Positions 17,716 through 25,379 of a stretch of 64,000 nucleotides of DNA are shown piece by piece. Below the pieces are notes generated by a model. It was not told the origin of the DNA. It did no database searches and saw only the letters and a list, made by a program, of their open reading frames with translations. This DNA is from Bacteroidota bacterium (lineage in GTDB: Bacteria > Bacteroidota > Bacteroidia > M30B66): positions 1 through 64,000 of the forward strand of contig JAIXYK010000055.1 in assembly GCA_027490225.1 (NCBI GenBank), in the 5' to 3' direction. Numbering within the stretch: the stretch's first letter is position 1; each line of letters starts with the position of its first letter. Made by a program: the position numbers and the translations under genes.

Positions 17716-18503
17716 TATATTTTAATTCCCGCTTTTTTAAAAATGCGTTTAATGTTATTTTTCAACGTTTCTTTCACATCTGTTTTTACCTTTTTCATCA
17801 AACCTTCTTCTGGTCTTGCTTTAAAAACAGTATCATGATATCCTGCTGCTCCTTCTCTCAAATCTGTGTAATAATAACCGTAAAAGGATTTTCTATGAAC
17901 TCCTTCTGGTACTGTTATTTTGCCGTAACCATGATAAGAAATTTCACTGGTTTCAAAAATTACGCAACGGTTAAATGAAGGCAAATAAAACTTCTCCAGC
18001 TTACTTACATCTTTGTTCCATAGCTCTAAAAGTCCACCAAATTCTTCTTTCCAATCTTTATTCATAAAAATAAGCAGATTTACCCTTCTATGAATATTTC
18101 TATCGTAATGAATATTGAAATCAATATGAATATCTAAAAAACTTCCATTAGAACCTTGATGAACGCCCATTCCTAAAGCATCATTTACTGAATATAAATT
18201 GTCAATTCCAGTAATTCCGCTTAATGCCTTATAAAATTCAGGAGTGTTTAATGCAGCTTTCAGTTCTGTAAATGCAGGATGAAAATTTTCAAAACCAGCA
18301 CCTTCAGATTTATGTTCATTTAACCCTTGGTAATTTCTGCTCATTTTATCAAGACCAGGGAAATTACCTTCTATAGTTTCTGCAAACTCGGGCGAAAGAA
18401 AATTATCAATCTTTATGTGTTTGTATGGACTTGCAGTTTCAAATTGCTTGTTGAGTTCCTTAATATTGCTTTCTTCGAAAAAAGAGGCTGGAATAATTTG
18501 CAT
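17715..18503 (-). CDS. 2OG-Fe(II) oxygenase (prolyl-4-hydroxylase-like)
   Basis: A 262-residue protein with the facial triad of the 2-oxoglutarate/Fe(II) dioxygenases: H126-x-D128 in DIHIDFN and H191 in SYHGYGK. R204 in VHRKSFYGY is the likely 2-oxoglutarate-binding Arg. The strand RRVNLLIFMNKDW and the segment EFGGLLELWNKD are typical of the 2OG-FeII_Oxy_3 group. It probably hydroxylates a small molecule, sugar or protein side chain. It overlaps the methyltransferase gene by one base (TAATG) and starts 21 bp after the Lrp/AsnC regulator gene. The three may form one regulated modification unit. Substrate unknown. Confidence 0.85.
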   Translation of the reverse strand: MQIIPASFFEESNIKELNKQFETASPYKHIKIDNFLSPEFAETIEGNFPGLDKMSRNYQGLNEHKSEGAGFENFHPAFTELKAALNTPEFYKALSGITGIDNLYSVNDALGMGVHQGSNGSFLDIHIDFNIHYDRNIHRRVNLLIFMNKDWKEEFGGLLELWNKDVSKLEKFYLPSFNRCVIFETSEISYHGYGKITVPEGVHRKSFYGYYYTDLREGAAGYHDTVFKARPEEGLMKKVKTDVKETLKNNIKRIFKKAGIKI

Positions 18504-18524
18504 GTGATGATGGTTCTTAAAAAA

Positions 18525-18989
18525 TTAAACAATATTAATTTGACGGGAAAAACCTTGTTCTAATGTAATAAAAGTCTCTGTACGTTGAATGCCTTGAATT
18601 GGCTGAATCTTCTCGTTTAACACTTCTCTCAGGTGATTGGTATCTCTGCAAAGTACTTTTGCGAAAATACTGTAAATACCAGTGGTGTAGTGCAATTCAA
18701 CAATTTCTGGAATGGCTTGCATTTGCTGTCTGACATCATTGTATGCAGAACCTTTATCAAGAAAAATCCCAATAAATGCGCAAATATCATAACCAATAAT
18801 ACTTGGATTTACTATAAGTTGAGAACCTGTAACTACACCCAAATCCATCAATTTTTTCATTCTTACATGGATAGTTCCGGCAGAAACATCTAATTGTTTG
18901 GCAATTTCAGTGTAAGGAACTACCGCATCATTCATTAATACAGTAAGAATTTTACGGTCTAATACGTCTATATCTGCTCCTTTGCTCAT
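18525..18989 (-). CDS. Lrp/AsnC-family transcriptional regulator
   Basis: A 154-residue regulator. The N-terminal winged helix-turn-helix (DRKILTVLMNDAVVPYTEIAKQL, then VSAGTIHVRMKKLMDLGVV) and the C-terminal RAM/AsnC ligand-binding half (CAFIGIFLDKG, VELHYTTGIYSIFAKVLCRD, ETFITLEQ) are complete and of normal length. Members sense amino acids or related metabolites and usually regulate themselves and neighbouring genes. It sits 21 bp upstream of the 2OG oxygenase gene in the same direction and 102 bp downstream of proC. A -7 box lies about 56 bp upstream of its start. Confidence 0.92.
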   Translation of the reverse strand: MSKGADIDVLDRKILTVLMNDAVVPYTEIAKQLDVSAGTIHVRMKKLMDLGVVTGSQLIVNPSIIGYDICAFIGIFLDKGSAYNDVRQQMQAIPEIVELHYTTGIYSIFAKVLCRDTNHLREVLNEKIQPIQGIQRTETFITLEQGFSRQINIV

Positions 18990-19044
18990 TTTTTAATCTA
19001 ATCAATTAATGAAAAATAGCTGCTGTTTTTTCAATCAGCGGGGG

Positions 19045-19052
19045 CAAATATA
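19045..19052 (-). promoter_or_regulatory. Putative -7 box for the Lrp/AsnC gene
   Basis: The minus strand reads TATATTTG followed by CCCCCG, matching the TAnnTTTG -7 box of Bacteroidota. It lies 56 bp before the ATG at 18989. I could not find a TTG at the expected -33 spacing, so only half of the consensus is present. Confidence 0.5.
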
Positions 19053-19091
19053 GAAATTTATTAGTAGTTGTATAATTAAAATGCCAACATG

Positions 19092-19895
19092 TTAACTTTT
19101 TGACAATTCCTTTGCCCTTGATTCTGCATTAAAAATTGCCTTCTGTAAATTTAAGCCAACTTCTTTATTTTCAAAAATTTTAAATGCTGCTTCAGTAGTT
19201 CCTCCTTTTGAAGCTACTGCAACTATTAATTCATCCAGACTTTTCTCTGCTTGATTTATTAAATGAAACGAGCCTAACATTGTTTGTTTTACTAACATGG
19301 CAGCCACTCCTTCATCAAGTCCCATAGCTTTTCCCGCTTCAATCATATTTTGAACCAAGTAAAAAAAGTAAGCTGGCCCACTTCCGCTCAGTGCAGTTAC
19401 GGCATCTAACTGGCTTTCATTTTCTAAATAAACTGTTCTTCCAGTTGTACTTAAAAGATGTTCAGCTCGGCGCAATTGTTCTGGTAAAACGTTTTTGTGT
19501 GCAGTTAATGCAGTAACACCCATTCCTAAACCTGCAGGAGAATTTGGCATTGCACGCACAATTATATCATGATTCAACTGATTTGAAATATATCGAATGG
19601 TAAGACCTGCCATGATAGATAAAACAGTAATCCCTGGATGCAAAAGTTGCTTTATTTGAGCAGACAGTTCTAAAAAATCTTGCGGTTTTACAGCTAGCAA
19701 TATCAAATCACTTTCAGAAATTTTTGAATTCTCAGGAGTTACAACTTCGCCAATCTGCATTTTTTTAAGCTCTTCCATCCTATCAGCATTTTTCTCAACA
19801 AGCAAAAAATCAGATGGCTTTACAATATTGTATTTAATAAGAGCTTTTGCGTATATCAAGCCCATGTTTCCGCAACCAATTAGTGTAACTTTCAT
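19092..19895 (-). CDS. proC: Pyrroline-5-carboxylate reductase
   Basis: Catalyses the last step of proline synthesis, NAD(P)H-dependent reduction of 1-pyrroline-5-carboxylate. The ATG at 19895 is chosen, giving MKVTLIGCGNMG, a canonical Rossmann start; the frame runs on to a TTG at 19919 with no sequence worth keeping. The product is 267 residues, normal for the family. Signatures visible are LLAVKPQDF, VRAMPNSPAGLG, LSGSGPAYFFYLVQNMIEAG and the C-terminal SKGGTTEAA. It is downstream of a terminator and upstream of the Lrp/AsnC gene, which could plausibly respond to amino acids, but no direct link is visible. Confidence 0.95.
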   Translation of the reverse strand: MKVTLIGCGNMGLIYAKALIKYNIVKPSDFLLVEKNADRMEELKKMQIGEVVTPENSKISESDLILLAVKPQDFLELSAQIKQLLHPGITVLSIMAGLTIRYISNQLNHDIIVRAMPNSPAGLGMGVTALTAHKNVLPEQLRRAEHLLSTTGRTVYLENESQLDAVTALSGSGPAYFFYLVQNMIEAGKAMGLDEGVAAMLVKQTMLGSFHLINQAEKSLDELIVAVASKGGTTEAAFKIFENKEVGLNLQKAIFNAESRAKELSKS

Positions 19896-19983
19896 AACAT
19901 ATATAATATGAGTCCGCAAATTAATGCGATTAATTTCTATAAATTGTAATTATTTATTATCGTAATAACATTATTTATAAAAA

Positions 19984-20015
19984 AGCCTGTAACATTTTTT
20001 AAGATGCTACAGGCT
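19984..20015 (-). terminator. Rho-independent terminator after the 20070-20570 gene
   Basis: On the minus strand AGCCTGTA-GCAT pairs with ATGT-TACAGGCT (12 pairs, one G-U), and TTTTTT follows. It ends the polysaccharide-initiation operon 55 bp after its last stop and separates it from proC. Confidence 0.85.
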
Positions 20016-20069
20016 ATGATTGGTTGTTGTGTTATTTTTTTAGTTCTCTTTTTTTAAAATTTATAATGA

Positions 20070-20570
20070 TTATAAAATCAAAAAATTCAAAATCAATATT
20101 ATCAATAAAATAGTGAACGTTGTTAAAGCATAATATTTCATTTTTGTTTTCGTCGCTTTCAATTCTTTAGCAATTGCAATCGTTTTTTCTTCTGTTTCTG
20201 TTAATTCAATAAGGTTGATTATATTATCCATAAATTGATAATTAAAATTAAGTTTATCTGCATAAATCACTTTGCTTCTTAATTTAATTCCATCAAATTT
20301 TAGATGCTCTGAATCTGATTTTTCAAAAACACACATTGTCTTTTTGTTTGGGAACAATGATTTTAATTTAAAAAATATCAATGAAGCCGATTCATTCCAT
20401 TGTTCAAAAACAAAAACTATAATATTCGAATTGTTACTATTTATATTCGAATAATTCTCAGGATTTATTTGCAAAGCTTCGTAAGTATCATCAGTAACTT
20501 GTTGAATCATTTTAAATAATTCAGGAATTCTTGAAGTATCCGCTGAGACTATTGAAATGGTAGATTTCAC
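20070..20570 (-). CDS. Tail-anchored protein of unknown function
   Basis: A 166-residue protein starting at a GTG (20570), 4 bp after the stop of the GlcNAc-1-P-transferase gene; no in-frame ATG is near. Residues about 1-125 alternate predicted strands and helices (STISIVSAD, NIIVFVFEQW, KKTMCVFEKSD, KLRSKVIYAD, FMDNIINLIEL), which recalls a degenerate response-regulator receiver fold without phospho-acceptor residues. A charged helix follows (EEKTIAIAKELKATKTKMK), then one C-terminal membrane helix (LTTFTILLIILILNFLIL). I do not recognise the family. Its place at the end of a glycan operon suggests a membrane-surface helper. The GTG start is moderately sure. Confidence 0.6.
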   Translation of the reverse strand: MKSTISIVSADTSRIPELFKMIQQVTDDTYEALQINPENYSNINSNNSNIIVFVFEQWNESASLIFFKLKSLFPNKKTMCVFEKSDSEHLKFDGIKLRSKVIYADKLNFNYQFMDNIINLIELTETEEKTIAIAKELKATKTKMKYYALTTFTILLIILILNFLIL

Positions 20571-20574
20571 AGTT

Positions 20575-21666
20575 TTAATTATTATCAGTTTGAATGTTAT
20601 TTAATAATTCTTTAGTTCTTTTGTAATCTTCTGAAAGTGTTTTAATGTACCTGAAAAAATGTACATTTAAATAAGTAACACTGATTAAACTCAATAAAAC
20701 AAAAACAATAAATTTTGAAAAGAAAAGCTGAAATCCAATTGAAGCCATTATTATCCAAACATGGCTGGTAAGAATAAGTTCTGTAGTTGTTTGGGCAGAA
20801 AAATTTGTTTTCAATATTAAATGATGAATATGATTGGTATCAGCTTTAAATGGAGAATTTCCATTAATCATTCTTTCTGCAAAAAGTCTAAATTCATCAA
20901 ACAAAGGAAGTAACATGCAAGAAAGTAAAATCAAATCTATTTGAAAATAATTGTTCAATGCGTAAATCTGAGTGGCTCCCTGAATTAAATCTAAACCGCA
21001 AAACACAGTAATGTAACCAACTAATAAAGAACCTGAATCTCCAAGAAAAATACGCGCATTTGGAAAATTATGAGGTATAAAACCTGCTAAAGCAGCAAGA
21101 AATAAAATACTAATTCCAACTATAAGAATATTATGAGTATGAATTGCTAAAACTGCAAAAAAGAAAAAATTAATCATTCCTATTCCGCTAGCAAGTCCAT
21201 TTACCCCATCTATTAAATTCATCGCATTAATTACTCCTACAATAAATAAAAATGAAATTACTGGTGTAATAAATTCTGAATTACCCAATAAACTTAACAA
21301 TTCATCAGGAATCGGAACAATTAATCCATTGCTTACCATTATGAAAGCAACCAATCCTTGTACTGTAAATTTAAAACTTGCGGAAAGATCTACCAAGTCG
21401 TCTACAACGCCCATAACAATGATTAGCAATCCGCCGGTAATAAAAAGTTGAAAATCCTTTGTATGCTCAAAAAAATCAAACACAAAAACTCCAATCAAAA
21501 AGAAAAATGATATAACAATGCCTCCTAATCTTGGAATTGGTGCAGTGTGCATTTTTCGGGCACTGGGTATATCGTATAATTTAAACTTCATCGCAAATGC
21601 AATCATATAAGGCATGCATTTGTAGACCAAGAAAAACAGTAAAATTGAAAGTACAAATAGAATCAT
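20575..21666 (-). CDS. MraY/WecA-family polyprenyl-phosphate sugar-1-phosphate transferase
   Basis: A 363-residue polytopic membrane enzyme that loads a sugar-1-phosphate, typically GlcNAc-1-P, onto undecaprenyl phosphate to start a surface glycan. Family motifs: PRLGGI after the first helix, DDLVDLS, NAMNLIDGVNGLASG (Asn in place of the usual second Asp of NLIDGxDGLA), FLGDSGSLLVGY, and the cytoplasmic HIHHLIL. Roughly ten hydrophobic segments are visible. The glycosyltransferase gene lies 49 bp upstream, and a small tail-anchored protein gene 4 bp downstream. WecA/TagO-like is safer than MraY because clp genes and glycan-synthesis genes, not cell-wall genes, surround it. Confidence 0.88.
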   Translation of the reverse strand: MILFVLSILLFFLVYKCMPYMIAFAMKFKLYDIPSARKMHTAPIPRLGGIVISFFFLIGVFVFDFFEHTKDFQLFITGGLLIIVMGVVDDLVDLSASFKFTVQGLVAFIMVSNGLIVPIPDELLSLLGNSEFITPVISFLFIVGVINAMNLIDGVNGLASGIGMINFFFFAVLAIHTHNILIVGISILFLAALAGFIPHNFPNARIFLGDSGSLLVGYITVFCGLDLIQGATQIYALNNYFQIDLILLSCMLLPLFDEFRLFAERMINGNSPFKADTNHIHHLILKTNFSAQTTTELILTSHVWIIMASIGFQLFFSKFIVFVLLSLISVTYLNVHFFRYIKTLSEDYKRTKELLNNIQTDNN

Positions 21667-21715
21667 ATTAAAAAGGTTTTAATTGATGAATGTCAACTTA
21701 AAAAGATTTTATCAT

Positions 21716-22864
21716 TTATGCAGCACTTTGTTTAGAAGGTTCCCATGCAACAGCAGTTTCTATTGAAACAGGAATTGTTTGAAGTTCTGGTTGGAACAAT
21801 GCATTAAACTTATTGGCTATTCTACTCCAATTATATCTTCGCATTGCAATATTTAGCATTTGAGCTCTATTGCTCTGTATATCTGCAGCATTTGTTAACT
21901 TTACGAGATTTGCTAATGATGCGGCATCTGAAAAATAAAATGCTGCATTTTCTGTTGTTGCTCTATTAAAGCTAACATCGAAAGCAAAAACGGGCAGATT
22001 TAAATGCATTGCTTCAATCAAAGAAGGGTTTGTTCCTCCAGCGCTATGACCATGCATATATAAATAAGCATTTGAACGAATAACATCTAGAGCTCTTTGC
22101 TGATATATTGGATGAAGCAATTGAATATTTTCGTATTTGCTGTATTTAATTCGTAGCTGTTTTCCATAATCACTTGCATTCCAATTACCTACTATAATAA
22201 TTGGAAGTGTAAGTTCTGTAAATGCATCGAGTATAATATGTATGTTGTTTTCTGGTTCAATTCTGCAAACTGTAAACGCATATGGCTCCTTTAAAAAAGG
22301 ATATGCAACAAACTCAACAGGAGAAGGCATAACCCTTTGAACATGATCGGCGCCATATTCAATTAGCTCTGCTTCTACTCCATATTCTTCTTCAATGTAT
22401 TCTTGAATTGCTAGATTATCTGCAATTACAGCATGTGAAAACCTTACTGCCATTCTTTCAAAAAATTTCAACATCCACCTGGTTGGTTTTGACCATTTGT
22501 TACGTTTCCATTCCAGTCCGTCTACACTGGTAATAATCTGCTTATTGTTGAAGAGCCTCACTAAAGGCAAAAACATAGCACCCGAAACGCCCAGTATTAT
22601 GAAGGTGTCTGCATAAGTTAAAGCATGCAAAATGCAATACAAATCATATGGAATGCTGCTCATTCCATTAGCATTTAATGGCACATGATGCAAAATAACA
22701 TCTTCATATTTGCCTGTCCTTTCTTCTTTTTTGTAAATCTTATTGCTGCAATAAACATGTACCTCATGTTCTACAGAAAATCGTGTTGCCAGGTGATGCG
22801 CCATGGTTTCAAAACCTCCATAACGCGCTGGAATTCCAGCCGATCCTATAATTGCTATTTTCAT
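21716..22864 (-). CDS. DUF1972-type glycosyltransferase (rhamnosyltransferase-like)
   Basis: The enzyme probably adds the second sugar of a surface polysaccharide repeat on the cytoplasmic membrane face. The N-terminus MKIAIIGSAGIPARYGGFET, then TSVDGLEWKRNKW, is the DUF1972 signature seen in rhamnosyltransferases such as WchF. A GT4/GT1-type C-terminal half follows (YAFTVCRIEPENNIHIIL, HGHSAGGTNPSLIEAM). The ATG at 22864 is chosen over the GTG at 22870: it is the only ATG and is preceded by an SD-like GAGGTG. Length is 382 residues. It is the first gene of the operon and has an elaborate leader with a start-proximal hairpin and two operator-like repeats. Confidence 0.9.
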   Translation of the reverse strand: MKIAIIGSAGIPARYGGFETMAHHLATRFSVEHEVHVYCSNKIYKKEERTGKYEDVILHHVPLNANGMSSIPYDLYCILHALTYADTFIILGVSGAMFLPLVRLFNNKQIITSVDGLEWKRNKWSKPTRWMLKFFERMAVRFSHAVIADNLAIQEYIEEEYGVEAELIEYGADHVQRVMPSPVEFVAYPFLKEPYAFTVCRIEPENNIHIILDAFTELTLPIIIVGNWNASDYGKQLRIKYSKYENIQLLHPIYQQRALDVIRSNAYLYMHGHSAGGTNPSLIEAMHLNLPVFAFDVSFNRATTENAAFYFSDAASLANLVKLTNAADIQSNRAQMLNIAMRRYNWSRIANKFNALFQPELQTIPVSIETAVAWEPSKQSAA

Positions 22865-22866
22865 TG

Positions 22867-22922
22867 ACACCTCTTTTTTGAAAGAGAAATTGAGTAGATT
22901 TCTTCCATATTAGTTGAGGTGT
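22867..22922 (-). promoter_or_regulatory. Start-codon-proximal leader hairpin of the glycan operon
   Basis: In the minus-strand transcript ACACCTC (22922-22916) pairs with GAGGTGT (22873-22867), which ends 2 nt before the ATG. A nested stem AGAAAT/ATTTCT (22903-22898 and 22890-22885) closes a 7-nt loop inside. GAGGTG is a Shine-Dalgarno-like sequence, so the outer stem would hide the ribosome site. Confidence 0.5.
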
Positions 22923-22997
22923 ATTACTTACATAATTGTTTTTTTGTTTCGAATTCATACGCTACAATGCTTGTAAACATTGAATAATCAATAAATC

Positions 22998-23017
22998 TGA
23001 TGTGATAAATAACATCA
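22998..23017. promoter_or_regulatory. Inverted-repeat operator candidate, copy 1
   Basis: TGATGT, eight bases (GATAAATA), ACATCA. The same half-sites with the same spacing recur at 23120-23139, 122 bp away. It lies 134 bp upstream of the glycosyltransferase ATG. Confidence 0.55.
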
Positions 23018-23119
23018 ATGTAACAACATTCTATTTACAACGAAGAGGTAAATTATCCATTTGAGAGGCTATACTAGCAAGTATTATTGAACACTGAAAA
23101 AATAATGAATTAAAAAAAA

Positions 23120-23139
23120 TGATGTAAGTTTTAACATCA
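23120..23139. promoter_or_regulatory. Inverted-repeat operator candidate, copy 2
   Basis: TGATGT, eight bases (AAGTTTTA), ACATCA. Both copies continue with AT after the second half-site and share an A just before it. It lies 256 bp upstream of the glycosyltransferase ATG. Confidence 0.55.
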
Positions 23140-23179
23140 ATAAAAAAGAGAGAATTTTCTATAAGAAAAGTATAAACAA

Positions 23180-23208
23180 AAAAAGCGACCCAAATTGAGT
23201 CGCTTTTT
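23180..23208 (-). terminator. clpX terminator
   Basis: AAAAAGCGAC pairs with GTCGCTTTTT around a 9-nt loop, 21 bp after the clpX stop. The minus strand continues with T residues. The stem is also T-rich on the plus strand, so it could work in both directions. Confidence 0.88.
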
Positions 23209-23228
23209 ATCAGAATACTAAAATATAC

Positions 23229-24467
23229 TTAAGCAGCTTTTAACTGAGAAAGTTTAAGCTTATCGAATTTACTTTTAGCAAATTCTAAAGAAACACTTAC
23301 TGCTTTTATATCTTTATCGGAAGGAATGTCAAACATTAAATCTGTCATTATTGCTTCACAAATCGACCTTAAACCTCTTGCTCCTAATTTAAACTCAATT
23401 GCTTTTTCTACTATAAAGTCGATTGCTGCATCTTCAAATTTCAAATTAACACTGTCCATTAAAAACAACTTCTGATATTGTTTTATTAATGAATTTTTGG
23501 GTTCACTTAAAATTCTTTTCAAAGCTTCAGCATCTAATGGATCTAAATGACTCAACACTGGCAAACGACCAATTAATTCAGGTATTAATCCAAAACTTTT
23601 TAAATCAACTGGAGAAATATATTTCAAATAGTTATCCTTGTCAATAGCATCTAAGTCTTTAGAAGCAGTATACCCCATGGTTTGACTTTGCATTCTTCTT
23701 GCAATTTTCTTGTCAATTCCATCAAAAGCACCTCCACAAATAAAAAGGATATTGCGTGTATCAATTGACACCATTTTCTGTTCTGGGTGCTTTCTTCCTC
23801 CCTGAGGTGGAACATTAACAGTAGCACCTTCAAGCAATTTTAATAAACCTTGCTGAACACCTTCTCCAGAAACATCTCTTGTAATTGAAGGATTATCACT
23901 TTTTCTTGCAATTTTATCCACTTCATCTATAAAAACAATTCCTCGTTGAGCTGCTTCTACATTATAATCTGCCGCTTGAAGCAAACGTGCAAGTATACTT
24001 TCTACATCCTCACCAACATAACCTGCTTCGGTAAGCACAGTTGCATCAGCAATGCAAAAAGGAACATTCAAAATCTTAGAAATTGTTTTTGCCAATAGTG
24101 TCTTACCAGTGCCTGTTTCACCAACTAAAATAATATTTGACTTTTCAATTTCTGTATCATCTTCTTTCTTGAAAGATTTTTGTGACAACCTTTTGTAGTG
24201 ATTGTATACTGCTACGCACAATACTTTTTTAGCTTCATCCTGACCGATAACATATTCATCGAGATGCGTCTTAATTTCAATTGGTTTTAATAAGTTAAGT
24301 TCCTGCTTTGCAGAACCTGTTCCTCGTTCTGCAAGTTCTTCGCTAACTATTTGATTGGCTTGCGTAACGCACATATCGCAGATAAATGCATCTAAACCAG
24401 CAATAAGTATGGCTGTTTCCTTTTTACTACGACCACAAAAAGAACACTTCTCTTTTATTCGCTCCAT
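23229..24467 (-). CDS. clpX: ATP-dependent Clp protease ATP-binding subunit ClpX
   Basis: AAA+ unfoldase that recognises tagged or native substrates and feeds them to ClpP in the cytoplasm. At 412 residues it has a normal length. The N-terminal zinc-binding domain has C8-x2-C11 and C30-x2-C33. The AAA+ core shows Walker A GETGTGKT, Walker B IVFIDEVDKI, and the arginine-finger region ELIGRLPV. The C-terminal small domain is complete (LKLGARGLRSI). The gene starts 6 bp after the clpP stop, so the two form one operon, and a strong terminator follows. Confidence 0.97.
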   Translation of the reverse strand: MERIKEKCSFCGRSKKETAILIAGLDAFICDMCVTQANQIVSEELAERGTGSAKQELNLLKPIEIKTHLDEYVIGQDEAKKVLCVAVYNHYKRLSQKSFKKEDDTEIEKSNIILVGETGTGKTLLAKTISKILNVPFCIADATVLTEAGYVGEDVESILARLLQAADYNVEAAQRGIVFIDEVDKIARKSDNPSITRDVSGEGVQQGLLKLLEGATVNVPPQGGRKHPEQKMVSIDTRNILFICGGAFDGIDKKIARRMQSQTMGYTASKDLDAIDKDNYLKYISPVDLKSFGLIPELIGRLPVLSHLDPLDAEALKRILSEPKNSLIKQYQKLFLMDSVNLKFEDAAIDFIVEKAIEFKLGARGLRSICEAIMTDLMFDIPSDKDIKAVSVSLEFAKSKFDKLKLSQLKAA

Positions 24468-24473
24468 TATAAA

Positions 24474-25148
24474 CTATTTTTTTCTTGTAAGAATTTCGTC
24501 AATCATACCGTATTCTTTAGCTTCTTCGGCTGTCATCCAATAATCACGATCACTATCTTTTTCAACTCTATCGTATGGTTGACCACTATGATCGGCAATT
24601 ATATCGTATAATTCTTTTTTCAATTTTTGAATTTCACGTGCCGTAATTTCAATATCAGAAGCTTGTCCTTGAGCTCCACCCATAGGTTGGTGTATCATAA
24701 CTCTTGCATGTTTTAAAGCAGTACGTTTTTTTGGAGCTCCAGCACAAAGCAAAACAGCTCCCATAGAAGCAGCCATTCCGGTACAAATAGTTGCAACATC
24801 AGGAGCAATAATTTGCATGGTATCATAAATTCCCAAACCTGCATATACAGAACCTCCTGGAGTATTCATATATATCTGAATATCTTTTTTAGCATCCACA
24901 CTTTCTAAGAAAAGTAATTGGGCCTGAACAATATTCGCAACATAATCATTGATTCCTACACCAAGAAAAATAATGCGGTCCATCATTAATCTTGAGAATA
25001 CATCCATTTGTGCAACATTCAATTGTCTTTCTTCTATAATTGTAGGTGAAATATAATCGGCAGTAACAGATGTGTAGTTATGCAATGTAGCGGAGCTGAT
25101 ACCGCGATGTTTCACAGCGTATTTTTTAAATTCTTCGTTATTGAACAT
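24474..25148 (-). CDS. clpP: ATP-dependent Clp protease proteolytic subunit
   Basis: Serine protease subunit that forms the two-ring barrel docked by ClpX. The 224 residues include the nucleophile S128 in GMAASMGAVLL, H153 in VMIHQPMGG, and the catalytic Asp region KDSDRDYWMTAEEAKEYG near residue 200. The oxyanion-hole segment NTPGGSVYAGL is intact. The N-terminal 40 residues are longer than in E. coli and may include a short propeptide. clpX follows after 6 bp. It is divergent from ahcY, sharing a 231-bp spacer. Confidence 0.96.
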   Translation of the reverse strand: MFNNEEFKKYAVKHRGISSATLHNYTSVTADYISPTIIEERQLNVAQMDVFSRLMMDRIIFLGVGINDYVANIVQAQLLFLESVDAKKDIQIYMNTPGGSVYAGLGIYDTMQIIAPDVATICTGMAASMGAVLLCAGAPKKRTALKHARVMIHQPMGGAQGQASDIEITAREIQKLKKELYDIIADHSGQPYDRVEKDSDRDYWMTAEEAKEYGMIDEILTRKK

Positions 25149-25290
25149 AATTTTTTAATGATTGGTGTAAATAAACGTTTTTTTTTAATGCGGATTTCAT
25201 CAATTATGCCAATTATAAACACTGACATTATGACTAACCCGACTTTTATTTCTGTGTAAAGATGATAGCTATCAACATTAAATTTCAACA

Positions 25291-25314
25291 AAGGTTGAGA
25301 AAGATTTCAACCTT
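25291..25314. promoter_or_regulatory. Inverted repeat abutting the ahcY promoter
   Basis: AAGGTTGA and TCAACCTT (8 bp each, 8-nt spacer) end one base before the TTTG of the -33 region at 25316-25319. The position suits an operator for activation or repression of ahcY. It has no T-run and no gene ends nearby, so it is not a terminator. Confidence 0.4.
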
Positions 25315-25315
25315 G

Positions 25316-25349
25316 TTTGGTTAATACCGAAAGAAATGTTATATATTTG
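25316..25349 (+). promoter_or_regulatory. Putative ahcY promoter
   Basis: TTTG at 25316-25319 (-33) and TATATTTG at 25342-25349 (-7, matching TAnnTTTG) are separated by 22 bp, close to the Bacteroidota consensus spacing. The predicted transcript would start about 7 bp further, giving a leader of some 24 nt. Confidence 0.65.
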
Positions 25350-25379
25350 CACCCGCAAAAAAAACAATAACGAAAAACA

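Larger units (their letters stand above)
22871..23228. other. Regulatory spacer between clpX and the glycan operon
   Basis: This 358-bp spacer has no credible ORF. It contains the leader hairpin (22867-22922), two copies of the inverted repeat TGATGT-N8-ACATCA (22998-23017 and 23120-23139) and the clpX terminator (23180-23208). Because clpX ends here, every promoter element should serve the glycan operon. Confidence 0.6.

Noticed and set aside
17607-17978. 123-codon plus-strand frame across the methyltransferase/oxygenase junction
   Set aside because: It is antisense to two genes with clear catalytic motifs, has a hydrophobic, low-complexity composition typical of antisense AT-rich DNA, and has no independent start signal.
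19984-20015. Riboswitch or small RNA upstream of proC
   Set aside because: The hairpin has a T-run only on the minus strand just after the stem and sits 55 bp behind a stop codon, which is what a simple terminator looks like.
22865-22870. GTG at 22870 as start of the DUF1972 glycosyltransferase
   Set aside because: An ATG two codons later matches the family N-terminus and has the SD-like GAGGTG before it.
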